Part shown: piece by piece, positions 43,930 to 53,359 of the stretch
Numbering within the stretch: the first letter of the stretch is position 1
Layout of the letters: the number at the start of each line of letters is the position of its first letter
Assembly: GCF_012844455.2 (NCBI RefSeq)
Contig: NZ_JABBCQ020000001.1
Location: 411,473-475,472 of the forward strand
Reading direction: 5' to 3'
DNA: 64,000 nt
From: Comamonas suwonensis
Lineage (GTDB): Bacteria > Pseudomonadota > Gammaproteobacteria > Burkholderiales > Burkholderiaceae_C
Position numbers and translations under genes: made by a program
The notes under the pieces: generated by a model
The model's database searches: none
Seen by the model: only the letters and a program-made list of their open reading frames with translations
What the model was told of the DNA's origin: nothing

Positions 43930-45543
43930 ATGTCTACCCCTGCCAACCAGCCGATCAGCGCCCAGCGCATCGGCATCCCACGGGAAACCTTCCCGCTGGA
44001 AAAGCGCGTGGCCACCGTGCCCGAAGTGGTCGAGAAACTGATCAAGCTGGGTTTTTCGGTCTCGGTCGAATCCGGTGCTGGCGATGCGGCCAATTTCAGC
44101 GATGACGCTTACCGCGCAGCTGGCGCTGAAATTCTGCCCACCGCCGCTGCGGTCTGGTCCGTTGCCGACATCCTGTTCAAGGTGCGCCCGCCCACCCCGG
44201 AAGAAGTGGCACTGATGCGCGAAGGCCAGATTCTGCTGGACTTCATCTGGCCTGCCCAGAACCCCGATCTGATGCAGCAACTGGCGGCGAAAAAGGTCAC
44301 GGTGTTGGCGATTGATTCGCTGCCCCGCACGCTGAGCCGCGCGCAGAAGATGGATGCGTTGACATCCATGGCCGGTGTCTCCGGCTACCGCGCCGTGATT
44401 GAAGCCGCCAACGCTTTTGGCCGCTACTTCAACGGCCAGATCACCGCCGCGGGCAAGGTGCCCCCGGCCAAAGTGTTTATTGCGGGCGCTGGCGTGGCCG
44501 GTTTGTCGGCCATTGGCACGGCAGCGAACTTGGGCGCCATCGTGCGCGCCAACGATACGCGGGCTGAAGTGGCCGATCAGGTCATCTCCCTGGGTGGCGA
44601 GTTCGTCAAGGTCGATTACGAAGAAGACGGCGCTGGCGGTGGCGGTTACGCCAAGGTGATGAGCGAAGGCTTTCAGGCCGCGCAGCGCGCCATGTACGCG
44701 CAGCAGGCCAAGGATGTGGACATCATCATCACCACGGCCCTGATTCCCGGCAAGCCTGCCCCCAAGCTGATCACGGCCGAGATGGTGCAAAGCATGAAGC
44801 CCGGCAGCGTGATCGTGGACATGGCGGCCGAGCAAGGCGGTAACTGCGAGCTGACCGTGCCTGACAAGGCTGTGGTGCGCCATGGCGTCACCATCATCGG
44901 CTACACCGACCTCGCATCGCGCCTGGCCAAGCAGTCCTCCACGCTCTACGCCAACAATCTGTTGCGCCTGACCGAAGAGCTGTGCAAGGCCAAGGACGGT
45001 GTGGCTGTGGTCAACATGGAAGACGACGCGATTCGCGGCCTGACCGTGGTGAAGAACGGTGACATCACCTGGCCCGCCCCGCCGCTGGCGCAAGCGCCCA
45101 AGCCTGCAGCCAAGCCCGCTGAAGCGCCTGCGGTGCAGAAAAAGGGCGGCCACGGCCATGGCTCCAGCGGCCCGCTGCCTGCCAAGACACTGGCCATCAT
45201 CTTTGCGGTGGCCGCTGCGGTCTTCTGGCTGATTGGGGCTTACGCGCCTGCGGCCTTCCTGGGCCACTTCACCGTCTTCGTGCTGGCCTGCTTCATCGGT
45301 TACATGGTGGTGTGGAACGTGACGCCCGCGCTGCACACGCCGCTGATGAGCGTGACCAACGCCATCTCCAGCATCATCGCCATTGGTGCGCTGGTGCAGA
45401 TTGCGCCGCCGGATACGGCCGGCACAGGCCGCCCTGACGAGCTGATTCGCTGGCTGGCGTTTGCCGCCGTGGTGCTCACGGCCGTCAACATGTTTGGTGG
45501 CTTCGCCGTGACACGCCGCATGCTGGCCATGTTCCAGAAATAA
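43930..45543 (+). CDS. pntA: NAD(P) transhydrogenase subunit alpha PntA
   Basis: A 537-residue subunit of the proton-translocating transhydrogenase that makes NADPH from NADH. The NAD(H)-binding domain I covers residues 1-385 ([60 protein letters not shown]). A Pro/Ala and HGHG linker (about 395-420) joins the four-helix domain II part. Its undivided length matches the E. coli arrangement rather than the split form of alphaproteobacteria. The ATG at 43930 has AGGAG. Confidence 0.96.
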   Translation: MSTPANQPISAQRIGIPRETFPLEKRVATVPEVVEKLIKLGFSVSVESGAGDAANFSDDAYRAAGAEILPTAAAVWSVADILFKVRPPTPEEVALMREGQILLDFIWPAQNPDLMQQLAAKKVTVLAIDSLPRTLSRAQKMDALTSMAGVSGYRAVIEAANAFGRYFNGQITAAGKVPPAKVFIAGAGVAGLSAIGTAANLGAIVRANDTRAEVADQVISLGGEFVKVDYEEDGAGGGGYAKVMSEGFQAAQRAMYAQQAKDVDIIITTALIPGKPAPKLITAEMVQSMKPGSVIVDMAAEQGGNCELTVPDKAVVRHGVTIIGYTDLASRLAKQSSTLYANNLLRLTEELCKAKDGVAVVNMEDDAIRGLTVVKNGDITWPAPPLAQAPKPAAKPAEAPAVQKKGGHGHGSSGPLPAKTLAIIFAVAAAVFWLIGAYAPAAFLGHFTVFVLACFIGYMVVWNVTPALHTPLMSVTNAISSIIAIGALVQIAPPDTAGTGRPDELIRWLAFAAVVLTAVNMFGGFAVTRRMLAMFQK

Positions 45544-45564
45544 GAAGAACGAGAGAGAAACACC

Positions 45565-46977
45565 ATGTCCCAAAGTCTCGCAACGGTGGCCTACCTGGGC
45601 GCCGCTATTTTGTTCATTCTCAGTCTGGGTGGGCTGTCCAACCCTGAAACCTCACGCCGCGGCAATCTGTTCGGCATGATCGGCATGGGTCTGGCCGTGC
45701 TGGCCACCATCTTCGGTCCCCGTGTCGGCCCTAACGGCATGGCGTGGATTGTGGGTGCGCTGGTCGTCGGCGGAGGCATTGGTCTGTACGCAGCCAGGGT
45801 CGTCAAGATGACCCAGATGCCCGAGTTGGTCGCGCTCATGCACAGCCTGGTCGGTCTGGCCGCCTGCCTGGTCGGCTTTGCCAGCTATGTCGATACCTCC
45901 ATCCAGCTGACCGGCGCAGAAAAAGCCATTCACGAGGTGGAAATTTACGTCGGTATTCTGATCGGTGCCGTTACCTTCTCGGGTTCGCTGATTGCCTTTG
46001 GCAAGCTCAACGGCAAGATCGGCGGCAAGCCCCTGCTGCTGCCAGGTCGCCACTGGATGAATCTGCTGGCGCTGTTGGTGGTGATCTGGTTTGGCCGTGA
46101 GTTTGTGCGCGCTGAAACGATTGCCGACGGCATGCTGCCCCTGATCGTCATGACGGTGATCGCCCTGCTGTTTGGCGTGCACATGGTCATGGCCATTGGC
46201 GGTGCCGACATGCCGGTGGTGGTGTCCATGCTCAACAGCTATTCGGGCTGGGCGGCTGCGGCCACGGGCTTCATGCTGGGCAATGACTTGCTGATCGTGA
46301 CCGGCGCGCTGGTGGGCTCATCGGGTGCCATCCTGAGCTACATCATGTGCCAGGCCATGAACCGGAACTTCATCAGCGTGATTGCCGGCGGCTTTGGCTC
46401 CGGCGCACCCGCCAAGAAGGGCGATGCCGCCGCGGCTGAACCTCAAGGCGAAGTGACACCCGTGAGCGCACAAGAGACCGCCGAGATGCTGCGCGACGCC
46501 AAAAGCGTCATCATCGTTCCCGGCTATGGCATGGCGGTAGCGCAGGCCCAGCACACGGTCAACGAAATCACCAAGACGCTGCGCGGCCAGGGCGTGAATG
46601 TGCGTTTTGCCATTCACCCCGTGGCGGGTCGCATGCCCGGCCACATGAATGTGCTGCTGGCCGAAGCCAAGGTGCCTTATGACATCGTGATGGAGATGGA
46701 CGAGATCAACGACGATTTCCCCGAGACCGATGTTGCCATCGTCATCGGCGCGAACGACATCGTGAACCCCGCTGCGCAGGATGACCCCACCAGCCCTATC
46801 GCCGGCATGCCGGTGCTGGAAGTGTGGAAGGCCAAGCAGTCCATCGTGATGAAGCGCTCCATGGCATCGGGCTATGCCGGTGTGGACAACCCGCTGTTCT
46901 ACAAAGAGAACAACCGCATGCTGTTTGGCGATGCCAAGAAGATGCTGGATGAGGTGTTGGTCGCGCTGAAGAGCTAG
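45565..46977 (+). CDS. pntB: NAD(P) transhydrogenase subunit beta PntB
   Basis: A 470-residue membrane subunit with about nine helices (residues 1-260) and the NADP(H)-binding domain III (from about 290). Domain III motifs: [40 protein letters not shown] and [20 protein letters not shown]. It begins 21 bases after pntA with GAGAG upstream, so the pair is one operon. Confidence 0.96.
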   Translation: MSQSLATVAYLGAAILFILSLGGLSNPETSRRGNLFGMIGMGLAVLATIFGPRVGPNGMAWIVGALVVGGGIGLYAARVVKMTQMPELVALMHSLVGLAACLVGFASYVDTSIQLTGAEKAIHEVEIYVGILIGAVTFSGSLIAFGKLNGKIGGKPLLLPGRHWMNLLALLVVIWFGREFVRAETIADGMLPLIVMTVIALLFGVHMVMAIGGADMPVVVSMLNSYSGWAAAATGFMLGNDLLIVTGALVGSSGAILSYIMCQAMNRNFISVIAGGFGSGAPAKKGDAAAAEPQGEVTPVSAQETAEMLRDAKSVIIVPGYGMAVAQAQHTVNEITKTLRGQGVNVRFAIHPVAGRMPGHMNVLLAEAKVPYDIVMEMDEINDDFPETDVAIVIGANDIVNPAAQDDPTSPIAGMPVLEVWKAKQSIVMKRSMASGYAGVDNPLFYKENNRMLFGDAKKMLDEVLVALKS

Positions 46978-46990
46978 AAGCCCTTCATAA

Positions 46991-47078
46991 AAAGGAGCGG
47001 CTAGTGCTCGCCTTTCAAGCGATTCAGGATTAAAGCTATCTGAATCCCTTGACTGGCAGGCGCTAGCCGCTCTTGTTT
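46991..47078. terminator. Large nested hairpin between pntB and the LysE gene
   Basis: Arms AGGAGCGGCTAGTGCTCGCC and GGCAGGCGCTAGCCGCTCTT enclose a second stem GATTCAG/CTGAATC. It lies between convergent genes and ends in GTTTTT on the plus strand. The GCTAGCGCC core suggests that it derives from the AGCGCT repeat family. Confidence 0.7.
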
Positions 47079-47086
47079 TTATACGA

Positions 47087-47707
47087 TCAATGCAGTGCGA
47101 GCTCGACCAGCAGCAGCGTGGCAATGCCCAGCATCAGCGCGCCCGAAATACGCGACACCAGCAATGCGGCAGAGGGCCGCGTGCGCAGCACTCTTTGCGA
47201 GCCCCAGCCCACGCCAAAGTACACCACGGCGCAACTGGCTGCATGCAAGGCACCCAGCGCCATGATTTGCGCCGACACCGGCCAGCTGTCATCTGGCCGC
47301 ACAAACTGCGGCAGCAGGGCCAGCAGCAGCAACAGCTGTTTGGGGTTGAGCCCGCTGACGCTGGCGCCTTTCACTGTCCAGCGCCAACGCGCCTGCGGCT
47401 CCGCGTCGCTGGCGTGGCTGATGGCGGCGGGGCTGCGCCACAGGCCTATGCCCATCCAGGCCAGATAAAGCGCCCCGGTCGCCGTCAGTGCCGTCAGCAG
47501 GGCCGGGTTCTGCGCCACCAGCGCGCCCACACCGGCTGCAACCGCCCCGGTCGCCAGCAGTGCGCCGCAGGCGAGGCCAATGACGGCAGGCAGCACCAGC
47601 CGTCGCCCGCGCAGGCCCGCTGAAATTGCGTAAGCCCAGTCCGCACCGGGGGTGAGAACCAGAAGCAAAGAGACGGCCCAGAATGCAGTCAAAACGGCGA
47701 ACGACAC
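47087..47707 (-). CDS. LysE-family amino acid exporter
   Basis: A 206-residue membrane protein with six helices. The hallmark is LLLVLTPGADWAYAISAGLR near the start and SGLNPKQLLLLLALLPQFVR in the middle. It starts at a GTG (47707) and is divergent from an Lrp regulator 105 bases away, which is the common pairing for amino-acid-responsive export. Confidence 0.88.
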   Translation of the reverse strand: MSFAVLTAFWAVSLLLVLTPGADWAYAISAGLRGRRLVLPAVIGLACGALLATGAVAAGVGALVAQNPALLTALTATGALYLAWMGIGLWRSPAAISHASDAEPQARWRWTVKGASVSGLNPKQLLLLLALLPQFVRPDDSWPVSAQIMALGALHAASCAVVYFGVGWGSQRVLRTRPSAALLVSRISGALMLGIATLLLVELALH

Positions 47708-47812
47708 GGTATTCCCTAGTAAAGCGTTGATGCAGAGAGAATATGGAAGTGCGGAGAGAATGTGCTCTCATAAATCGCCTGATTGAGGCTTTGAATTGGA
47801 AGAAATCACCCC

Positions 47813-48268
47813 GTGAACTCGCTGGACCGAAAAATTCTTGCTGCGCTGGAAAATGATGGCCGCCTCACGGTCACCGAACTGGCCGAGCAGGTGGGCCTGA
47901 GCCTGTCGCCCTGCCATCGCCGTGTGCGGGCGCTGGAGGAGACGGGCGTCATCCGCGGCTACCGGGCCGAGCTGGCACCTGCGGCGCTGGGGCTGGATTT
48001 TTCCTCGCTGGTGTTTGTGACGCTCAAGGACAGCAAATCCGTGCCCGCGTTTGAGGAAGCCGTGGCCCAGCTACCCAGCGTGATTCAGGCCCAGCGCCTG
48101 TTTGGCGACCCTGACTATCTGCTGCAGGTGGTGGTGCGCGATCTGCCCGCTTATCAGCGGCTGTATGACGAGCGCCTGACCCGTCTGCCCGGCGTGCTAC
48201 GCATGACGTCCACGCTGGTGATGAAGCATGTGGTGACCAACCGGCCGCTGACGTCGGCCATGGAATGA
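47813..48268 (+). CDS. Lrp/AsnC-family regulator
   Basis: A 151-residue regulator: helix-turn-helix in residues 1-60 (NSLDRKILAALENDGRLTVT, GLSLSPCHRRVRALEETGVI) and a RAM/ligand domain in 65-145. It starts with GTG at 47813. Divergent from the LysE exporter gene, which it probably controls. A terminator follows at once. Confidence 0.91.
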   Translation: MNSLDRKILAALENDGRLTVTELAEQVGLSLSPCHRRVRALEETGVIRGYRAELAPAALGLDFSSLVFVTLKDSKSVPAFEEAVAQLPSVIQAQRLFGDPDYLLQVVVRDLPAYQRLYDERLTRLPGVLRMTSTLVMKHVVTNRPLTSAME

Positions 48269-48274
48269 ACATAA

Positions 48275-48313
48275 AAAAAGCGCTGGTGAGGCAGTCACCA
48301 GCGCTTTGAAAAA
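48275..48313 (+). terminator. Rho-independent terminator after the Lrp gene
   Basis: AAAGCGCTGGTGA, loop GGCAG-like, TCACCAGCGCTTT: a 13-base perfect stem, seven bases after the stop. A-rich flanks on both sides. Confidence 0.85.
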
Positions 48314-48438
48314 AGAAATACGTGCTCCTGATATCAGATCTGCTCGCGCTTTCTCTGTAAGAGTTTCAGCATGAAAATCATCTGAAATCTATGCAAATAA
48401 ATTGCTTGCAGCTTCTGTATCAATAGCGAAAAGCCAGA

Positions 48439-48894
48439 TTAAGAACCCAGCTTCAGAGTGCCCTTCATCAGCGCCACGTGGCCGGGGAAGGAGCAGAAGA
48501 AGGCGTAGTCGGTGCCCGCCTTGAGCTTGGTCACATCGATGTCGAACTTGGTGGTTTCGCCACCGCCGATGACCTTGGAGTGGGCCAGCACGCGGGCGTC
48601 GCCAGCTTTCACAAAATCGGCTGCTGCACCAGCGGCAATGCCGTCGTTGATGACGGGTTGCATATCAGCAGCGGTGCTCACCACGATGTTGTGGCCCATG
48701 GCGGTCTTGGGCATCTTGCCCACATGCTTGAGCGTCACGCTGAATTTCTTGCAGGACTTGGGCATATCGATGTTCTTGACGTTGAACTGCATGGCGTCGT
48801 TGCTTTCCACCACGGTTTCGCAGCCTGCCGCCATGGCGGGCGCGCTCAGAGCGCCAGCAGCACACAGGGCCAGGGTCATCAGGATTTTCTTCAT
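48439..48894 (-). CDS. azu: Azurin (blue copper protein)
   Basis: A 151-residue precursor with signal peptide MKKILMTLALCAAGALSAPA ending at MAA. The mature protein is a type 1 copper electron carrier of the periplasm. Copper ligands are clear: GHNIVV (His46 region), FFCSFPGHVALM (Cys112, His117 and axial Met121 by azurin numbering). CETVVESNDAMQFNVKNIDM and KSCKKFSVTLKH hold the disulfide cysteines. It would pass electrons in denitrification or peroxidase reactions; no such genes are nearby. Confidence 0.96.
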   Translation of the reverse strand: MKKILMTLALCAAGALSAPAMAAGCETVVESNDAMQFNVKNIDMPKSCKKFSVTLKHVGKMPKTAMGHNIVVSTAADMQPVINDGIAAGAAADFVKAGDARVLAHSKVIGGGETTKFDIDVTKLKAGTDYAFFCSFPGHVALMKGTLKLGS

Positions 48895-49030
48895 TACTTA
48901 TTCCTTTTTTAAATGCAAAACGGGAAGCCTGTTGGGCGCTTTCGCCACTGGGGTTCCGCGTTTCATTTTTCCAAAAGAAAGGCTGCAAACCCAGTACAAC
49001 TCATGCTCTCATGGGATGAACTGTTGCACC

Positions 49031-49044
49031 TTGCGTTAAAGCAA
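49031..49044. promoter_or_regulatory. TTGCGTTAAAGCAA dyad upstream of azurin
   Basis: An imperfect FNR/ANR-like dyad (TTGnn-N4-nnCAA). It is about 140 bases before the azurin ATG, farther than usual for FNR activation, so the assignment is weak. Confidence 0.2.
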
Positions 49045-49104
49045 GTTCCCGTGCATGTGTCGTTTACCTGCTGGCAAAGTCTGTGCTGGCGCTGGCTTGC
49101 TGCT

Positions 49105-49920
49105 TCAGATCGCCATGTCGTAGCCAATGGTGATGGGCGCGTGGTCCGAGAACTTTTCGCCCTTGTAGATGGATTCGGTGCGCGCCAGCGCGGCCGTGGC
49201 CGGCGTGGCCAGGTGGTAATCCAGACGCCATCCCACGTTGTTGGCATAGGCCTGGCCGCGGTTGCTCCACCATGTGTAGCAGGCGTCCGTGGTGTCGGGC
49301 TGCAAATGACGGTACACGTCAATCAGACCACCGGTAATTTCAGTTTTGTGCAACAACTTTGTCATCCACGCCCGTTCTTCGGGCGTAAAACCGCTGTTTT
49401 TCTGGTTGCCGCGCCAGTTTTTCAGGTCCGCCTGCTGGTGGGCGATGTTGATGTCGCCGCAGAGAATGAACTCACGCTCGGATTTGAGAGCCATCAGGTG
49501 GGCGTGCATCTTGGCCAGAAAGCGGAACTTGGCCCCCTGGCGTTCTTCGCCCGAGCTACCGCTGGGAAAGTAAGAGCTGATGATGGAGAACTTGCGGCTG
49601 GGCGTGTCAAAGCGGACTTCGACATAGCGGCCCTCGGCATCGAACTCTTCGGCATCAAAGCCCACGATGACATCACTGGGCTCGTGGCGTGTGTAAACGC
49701 CCACCCCTGAGTAGCCTTTCTTTTCGGCAAACTGGAAATAGCCTTTCATGCCGGCCAACACCTCGAAACGCCCGGCCATATCCGGGGCCTGGGCCTTGAT
49801 TTCCTGGACGCAAATACAATCCGGCGCAGTGGCTTCGATCCAGGCGTGTACGCCTTTGGTCGTTGCAGAGCGGATACCGTTGAGGTTGAGGCTGGTTAAT
49901 TTGAACAAGGATGAATCCAT
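49105..49920 (-). CDS. xthA: Exodeoxyribonuclease III-family AP endonuclease
   Basis: A 271-residue DNA-repair nuclease of the EEP fold. Active-site residues: ICVQEIKAQ (metal-binding Glu), ISSYFPSGSSGEER, ILCGDINIAH (Asp and Asn), and FSDHAPITIGYD (His). The ATG at 49920 overlaps the pyrE ATG on the other strand in CCATGG. No Shine-Dalgarno sequence is seen upstream on this strand, so a start at the TTG of 49908 (LFKLTSLNLNG) is possible. Confidence 0.92.
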   Translation of the reverse strand: MDSSLFKLTSLNLNGIRSATTKGVHAWIEATAPDCICVQEIKAQAPDMAGRFEVLAGMKGYFQFAEKKGYSGVGVYTRHEPSDVIVGFDAEEFDAEGRYVEVRFDTPSRKFSIISSYFPSGSSGEERQGAKFRFLAKMHAHLMALKSEREFILCGDINIAHQQADLKNWRGNQKNSGFTPEERAWMTKLLHKTEITGGLIDVYRHLQPDTTDACYTWWSNRGQAYANNVGWRLDYHLATPATAALARTESIYKGEKFSDHAPITIGYDMAI

Positions 49921-50620
49921 GGTGGTAGATAAGCAGCCATTGGACGGTGCAGACCGTCTGGCGCAGGATTTTGTGCAGTTTGCCGTTGATTCGGGCGTGC
50001 TGCGTTTGGGTGAGTTCAAGACCAAGGCCGGGCGTCTGAGCCCGTACTTCTTCAATGCAGGTCTGTTCGACGATGGGGCCAAGATGGCTCTTCTGTCTGA
50101 ATTCTATGCAAAAGCCATTCTGGCCAGCGGCATGGAGTTTGATATGGTCTTCGGCCCCGCCTACAAGGGCATTCCGCTGGCCGCAACCGTGGCGGTGGAA
50201 CTGGCGCGTCAGGGCAAGAACGTGCCCTTCGCTTATAACCGCAAGGAAGCCAAGGACCACGGCGAAGGCGGTACGCTGGTGGGCGCCCCTCTCAAAGGTC
50301 GTGTGCTCATCATTGATGATGTGATGTCGGCTGGCACCGCTGCGCGCGAGTCCATTGCTATCATCAAGGCCGCTGGTGCCGAACCCCATGCCGTGGCGAT
50401 TGCTCTGGACCGCCAGGAAATGGCGACCGAGAACGGTCAGGACGTGGCCCATAGCGCTGTGCAATATGTGCGCCACCAGCTGGGTATGCAGGTGTGCGCG
50501 ATTGCCAAGCTGGCAGACTTGTTGCTTTATCTTGAGCAGCAAGGCAGCGATACCGGTGGTGAACACCATGAGCGCGTGCTGGCCTACCGCCAGCGTTACG
50601 GTGTAGACGACAAGGAATAA
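49919..50620 (+). CDS. pyrE: Orotate phosphoribosyltransferase
   Basis: A 233-residue pyrimidine biosynthesis enzyme joining orotate and PRPP to OMP. The PRPP motif is VLIIDDVMSAGTAARES; FGPAYKGIPLAATVAVEL and FAYNRKEAKDHGEGGTLVGA form the active-site loop. The ATG at 49919 has AAGGA seven bases upstream, located inside the divergent xthA coding sequence. Confidence 0.95.
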   Translation: MVVDKQPLDGADRLAQDFVQFAVDSGVLRLGEFKTKAGRLSPYFFNAGLFDDGAKMALLSEFYAKAILASGMEFDMVFGPAYKGIPLAATVAVELARQGKNVPFAYNRKEAKDHGEGGTLVGAPLKGRVLIIDDVMSAGTAARESIAIIKAAGAEPHAVAIALDRQEMATENGQDVAHSAVQYVRHQLGMQVCAIAKLADLLLYLEQQGSDTGGEHHERVLAYRQRYGVDDKE

Positions 50621-50628
50621 ACAGGCAA

Positions 50629-51303
50629 ATGAAGCAGGCGTTACATGCAAAACTGGGTTTGTATGTGGTAGCTACCGTCTGGGCCGGGGCGATGCCCGCT
50701 TACGCCCAGGCGCCAGCCAGTACCGGCGGTATCTACGCCTGCACGGATGCCAGTGGGCGGCGCATTACTGCCGACAGGCCCATTGCCTCCTGCGTTGACC
50801 GTGAGCAGCGTGTGCTTGGCAACACCGGCGTTGAGCTGCGCCGCGTCGCTCCTACTCTCACAGAGCAGGAGCGCAATGCGCAAGACGCCAAACGCCGCCA
50901 GGAGCAGGCGGAGCAGGCGCGCATGCGTGAAGAACGCTCGCGTGATCGCGCCATGCTGGCTCGCTACCCCAATCAGGCCGCGCATGATGCCGCCAGAGCC
51001 GAGGCCGCAGGCCAGGTCGATGATGTGATTGGCGTGGCCCAGCAGCGACAGGTCGAGCTGAAAGAGCGCCGCCGCAAGCTCAATACCGAGTTGGAGTTCT
51101 ACCAGAACGACCCCAAGAAGGCTCCCGCCAACCTGCGCCGCCAGCTGGATGACAACACCGAAACGCAGGCAGATCAGCAGCGCTTCATCAAGCAGCAGGA
51201 TGAGGAAAAGCAGCGCATCAACCAGCGCTTTGATGCCGAGCTGCAGCAGCTGCGCAAGCTATGGAGTGAGCAGCAATCGCCGATCGCTCCGCGCTCGCAC
51301 TGA
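50629..51303 (+). CDS. DUF4124-domain exported protein
   Basis: A 224-residue protein: signal peptide MKQALHAKLGLYVVATVWAG through AYAQ, then a DUF4124-like beta module, GIYACTDASGRRITADRPIA, with two cysteines (CTDASG, SCVDRE). The rest is a long charged coiled coil (EQERNAQDAKRRQEQAEQAR, QQRQVELKERRRKLNTELEF). Function unknown; probably periplasmic. It lies eight bases after pyrE and may share its transcript. Confidence 0.78.
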   Translation: MKQALHAKLGLYVVATVWAGAMPAYAQAPASTGGIYACTDASGRRITADRPIASCVDREQRVLGNTGVELRRVAPTLTEQERNAQDAKRRQEQAEQARMREERSRDRAMLARYPNQAAHDAARAEAAGQVDDVIGVAQQRQVELKERRRKLNTELEFYQNDPKKAPANLRRQLDDNTETQADQQRFIKQQDEEKQRINQRFDAELQQLRKLWSEQQSPIAPRSH

Positions 51304-51332
51304 TGCATTGATTGAGGCGCTACAGAGGTGCT

Positions 51333-51692
51333 TCAGTCCTGGTCCTCGTGGCCGTTTTTGTGCATGGCCATCACACGACCCAGCAGCAGGGCTGCAATCC
51401 AGGCGATTCCTCCGACGATCAAAGGCGCTTGCACCAGCAGCGGAGCTTGCGCCATCAGCATCAGTGCATCGGCCTGCCATAGCGTGCGGTAACTGGTGAG
51501 CAGGCCGTAGCCCAGCCACAGCAGCAAGCCCGCACTGGCGATGGATGCCATGGTGCGCATATTGCGCCCGTCGCGGCTGCTAGCGGGCGTGCGCAAGGCC
51601 GCGCGCCACAGCCAGCCTATGGAAGACAGCACCAGCAGTACGCAGGCACCAAGGGACAGTGGCAACCACAGGGAAAGAGGAATTAGCGACAT
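51333..51692 (-). CDS. Small hypothetical membrane protein
   Basis: A 119-residue protein with three hydrophobic segments (about residues 8-32, 48-66, 80-108) and a short charged tail, MHKNGHEDQD. No family recognised. It is convergent with the DUF4124 gene. Coding is supported by the hydrophobic periodicity and a fitting ATG at 51692. Confidence 0.6.
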   Translation of the reverse strand: MSLIPLSLWLPLSLGACVLLVLSSIGWLWRAALRTPASSRDGRNMRTMASIASAGLLLWLGYGLLTSYRTLWQADALMLMAQAPLLVQAPLIVGGIAWIAALLLGRVMAMHKNGHEDQD

Positions 51693-51739
51693 GGCGCGGC
51701 ACTTTAGCCCAGCTGTTTGATGTACCCATCTTCAGAAAA

Positions 51740-51763
51740 CAAAATACCCACCGAAGTGGGTAT
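51740..51763 (-). terminator. Terminator with a UUCG tetraloop
   Basis: On the minus strand ATACCCAC-TTCG-GTGGGTATTTTGTTTT: an eight-base stem capped by the stable TTCG tetraloop. It serves the 72-residue protein gene. Confidence 0.85.
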
Positions 51764-51786
51764 GCCTGAAGTGCTCTTCAGGGGTT

Positions 51787-52005
51787 TCAGGCAGCGAGCC
51801 AGACCGCATGGTTGCCGGGCACTGGCTGAATGCCCAGCACTGCGGCATGGCGGGCCAGTAGTTCCTCAAATGTCTTGATGGATTCGCTGCTGGCAGCGCT
51901 GCCTTCATATTCTGTAGCGACTTGCGTTGCGGTGAAGGAATGGGCTCCAAAGCTTTGCACGATATTGCGCAGCTTGTCGAGGTTGGGGGTGAACACAGCG
52001 TCCAT
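51787..52005 (-). CDS. Small hypothetical protein (72 residues)
   Basis: MDAVFTPNLDKLRNIVQSFG, then AHSFTATQVATEYEGSAASS and a C-terminal HAAVLGIQPVPGNHAVWLAA. AAGGAG lies at good distance before the ATG at 52005, and a strong terminator follows, so a real small gene is likely. Soluble, no signal peptide. Family not recognised. Confidence 0.62.
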   Translation of the reverse strand: MDAVFTPNLDKLRNIVQSFGAHSFTATQVATEYEGSAASSESIKTFEELLARHAAVLGIQPVPGNHAVWLAA

Positions 52006-52095
52006 GGCAGCAACTCCTTTTTCAGCAATCAAAGCTCTACGCTCCACAGTTTAGCCAGCAAGTCGTGCAGGGCAAGAGGAACTCTGCGCAGAGGG

Positions 52096-53226
52096 CTAAT
52101 GATTCAGCGAGAGCAGGGTGCGAATGACGTCAGAGCGGGTGATGACGCCCACCAGCGTCTTGCCCCGCAGCACAGCAATGAACTGTACGGTGTGCGATGC
52201 CAGCTCTTGCAGTAAATCGCCCAAGGGCGTGGCTTCCTGCACGCTCATCTCGGGGGCGCGCATCAAATCCTGTGCCACGGATTGCTCTTTCGCTGGCTTG
52301 GAACGCAGGCGTTGCCACAGGTTTTGCTGCTGCCGCGCACGGTGGCCTTGCCACAACCAGTCAAACAGGTCGGCCCGCAGTACGCGGCCAATCAGCTCGC
52401 CCTGCGCATCAACCACGGGCAGGCATTTGACCAGGTGGCGGTGAAACAGCTCGGCAATCTCTTCCAGCGGGGTTTGCGGGCTCACGCTCACCAGCTTGGC
52501 AGACATGACCTCGCCGCAGCTCACGGCGCTCATGCGGCGCTTGATGGCATCTTCTTCGGCTGCGGCCAGCATCACACCCAGATCTTCGGGCGAGAGGTTG
52601 TTGCTCTGGTCAAAGCGCTGCAGCAGTTGCTCCAGATCCTGCTCGCTCAGTGCCAGTCGCGTGGCTGGGCGCTGGGCTTTGGCGACCTGGTGTGGCTGGT
52701 GCAGATAGGGGCGGCCGCAGGCGCGGTGGTAGAGCACGCCCACCGCGACCAGCACCGCCGAGAGTGCGGCCATGGGCACCAGCAGATACCAGCCCATCGG
52801 CAGCAATTGCTCGGCAGAAAGCACCGTCAGCAAGGCCACGGCGCCGCCCGGGGGGTGCAGCGCACGCAGGGCCAGCATGATGGCAATGGCTCCGCCCACG
52901 GCCAGTGCGGCCATTGAGGTCTGGGAGAGTGTGGGAAACGCCCAGAGCAGCAGCAAAGAATAGAGTGCTGGCACGGTGTTGCCGACCACGCAGTTCCACG
53001 GCTGGGCCAACGGGCTGCTGGGCACGGCAAATACCAGCACCGCAGTCGCCCCCAGTGGCGCGAACAGGAAAAGTGCGTGGGGCAGGAAGTGATCGACCAT
53101 GCCCACCAGCATGCCGGCCAGAGCCAGTCCCAGACCCGCGCCGATGCAGGAGCGAATCAGCTCCTTCCACGATGCGCGGGAGGCCACAGGACCCAGGCGT
53201 TGCCACAGTGCTTGAATGAAGGGCAT
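52096..53226 (-). CDS. HPP-family membrane protein with two CBS domains
   Basis: A 376-residue protein. Residues 20-175 are the HPP domain with four helices and the name-giving LRALHPPGGAVALL; LGATAVLVFAVPSSPLAQPW is also typical. Two CBS domains follow (about 235-295, VMSAKLVSVSPQTPLEEIAE; and 315-375, LMRAPEMSVQEATPLGDLLQ). HPP proteins have been linked to nitrite transport in plants and cyanobacteria; the CBS pair would sense an adenylate. The ATG is at 53226, next to an AGCGCT repeat. Confidence 0.86.
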   Translation of the reverse strand: MPFIQALWQRLGPVASRASWKELIRSCIGAGLGLALAGMLVGMVDHFLPHALFLFAPLGATAVLVFAVPSSPLAQPWNCVVGNTVPALYSLLLLWAFPTLSQTSMAALAVGGAIAIMLALRALHPPGGAVALLTVLSAEQLLPMGWYLLVPMAALSAVLVAVGVLYHRACGRPYLHQPHQVAKAQRPATRLALSEQDLEQLLQRFDQSNNLSPEDLGVMLAAAEEDAIKRRMSAVSCGEVMSAKLVSVSPQTPLEEIAELFHRHLVKCLPVVDAQGELIGRVLRADLFDWLWQGHRARQQQNLWQRLRSKPAKEQSVAQDLMRAPEMSVQEATPLGDLLQELASHTVQFIAVLRGKTLVGVITRSDVIRTLLSLNH

Positions 53227-53227
53227 A

Positions 53228-53285
53228 TCTTTGAGCGGTTAGCTATCAAAAATGATAGCTTTCAGCGCAATGTGTAGTTGTTATG
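53228..53285. repeat. AGCGCT-type palindromic repeat
   Basis: GGTTAGCTATCAAAAATGAT followed by AGCTTTCAGCGCAATGTGTA and GTTGTTATGCGCTAATTCTG. It contains an additional short dyad, AGCTATCA/TGATAGCT, and lies directly upstream of the HPP gene start. Confidence 0.65.
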
Positions 53286-53298
53286 CGCTAATTCTGAC

Positions 53299-53328
53299 AA
53301 AAAAGCGCCACAGGGCGAGCTGTGGTGC
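53299..53328 (-). terminator. Terminator of the nitroreductase gene
   Basis: On the minus strand GCACCACAG, loop CTCGCC, CTGTGGCGC, TTTTTT; one G-U pair. It lies about 30 bases past the stop codon. Confidence 0.85.
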
Positions 53329-53359
53329 TTTGTGCAGAGATGTACCTGTCGTGTCTGTA

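Noticed and set aside
43909..45573. A 554-codon minus-strand frame across pntA
   Set aside because: It is the antisense shadow of a clear transhydrogenase gene; its composition is typical of such shadows.
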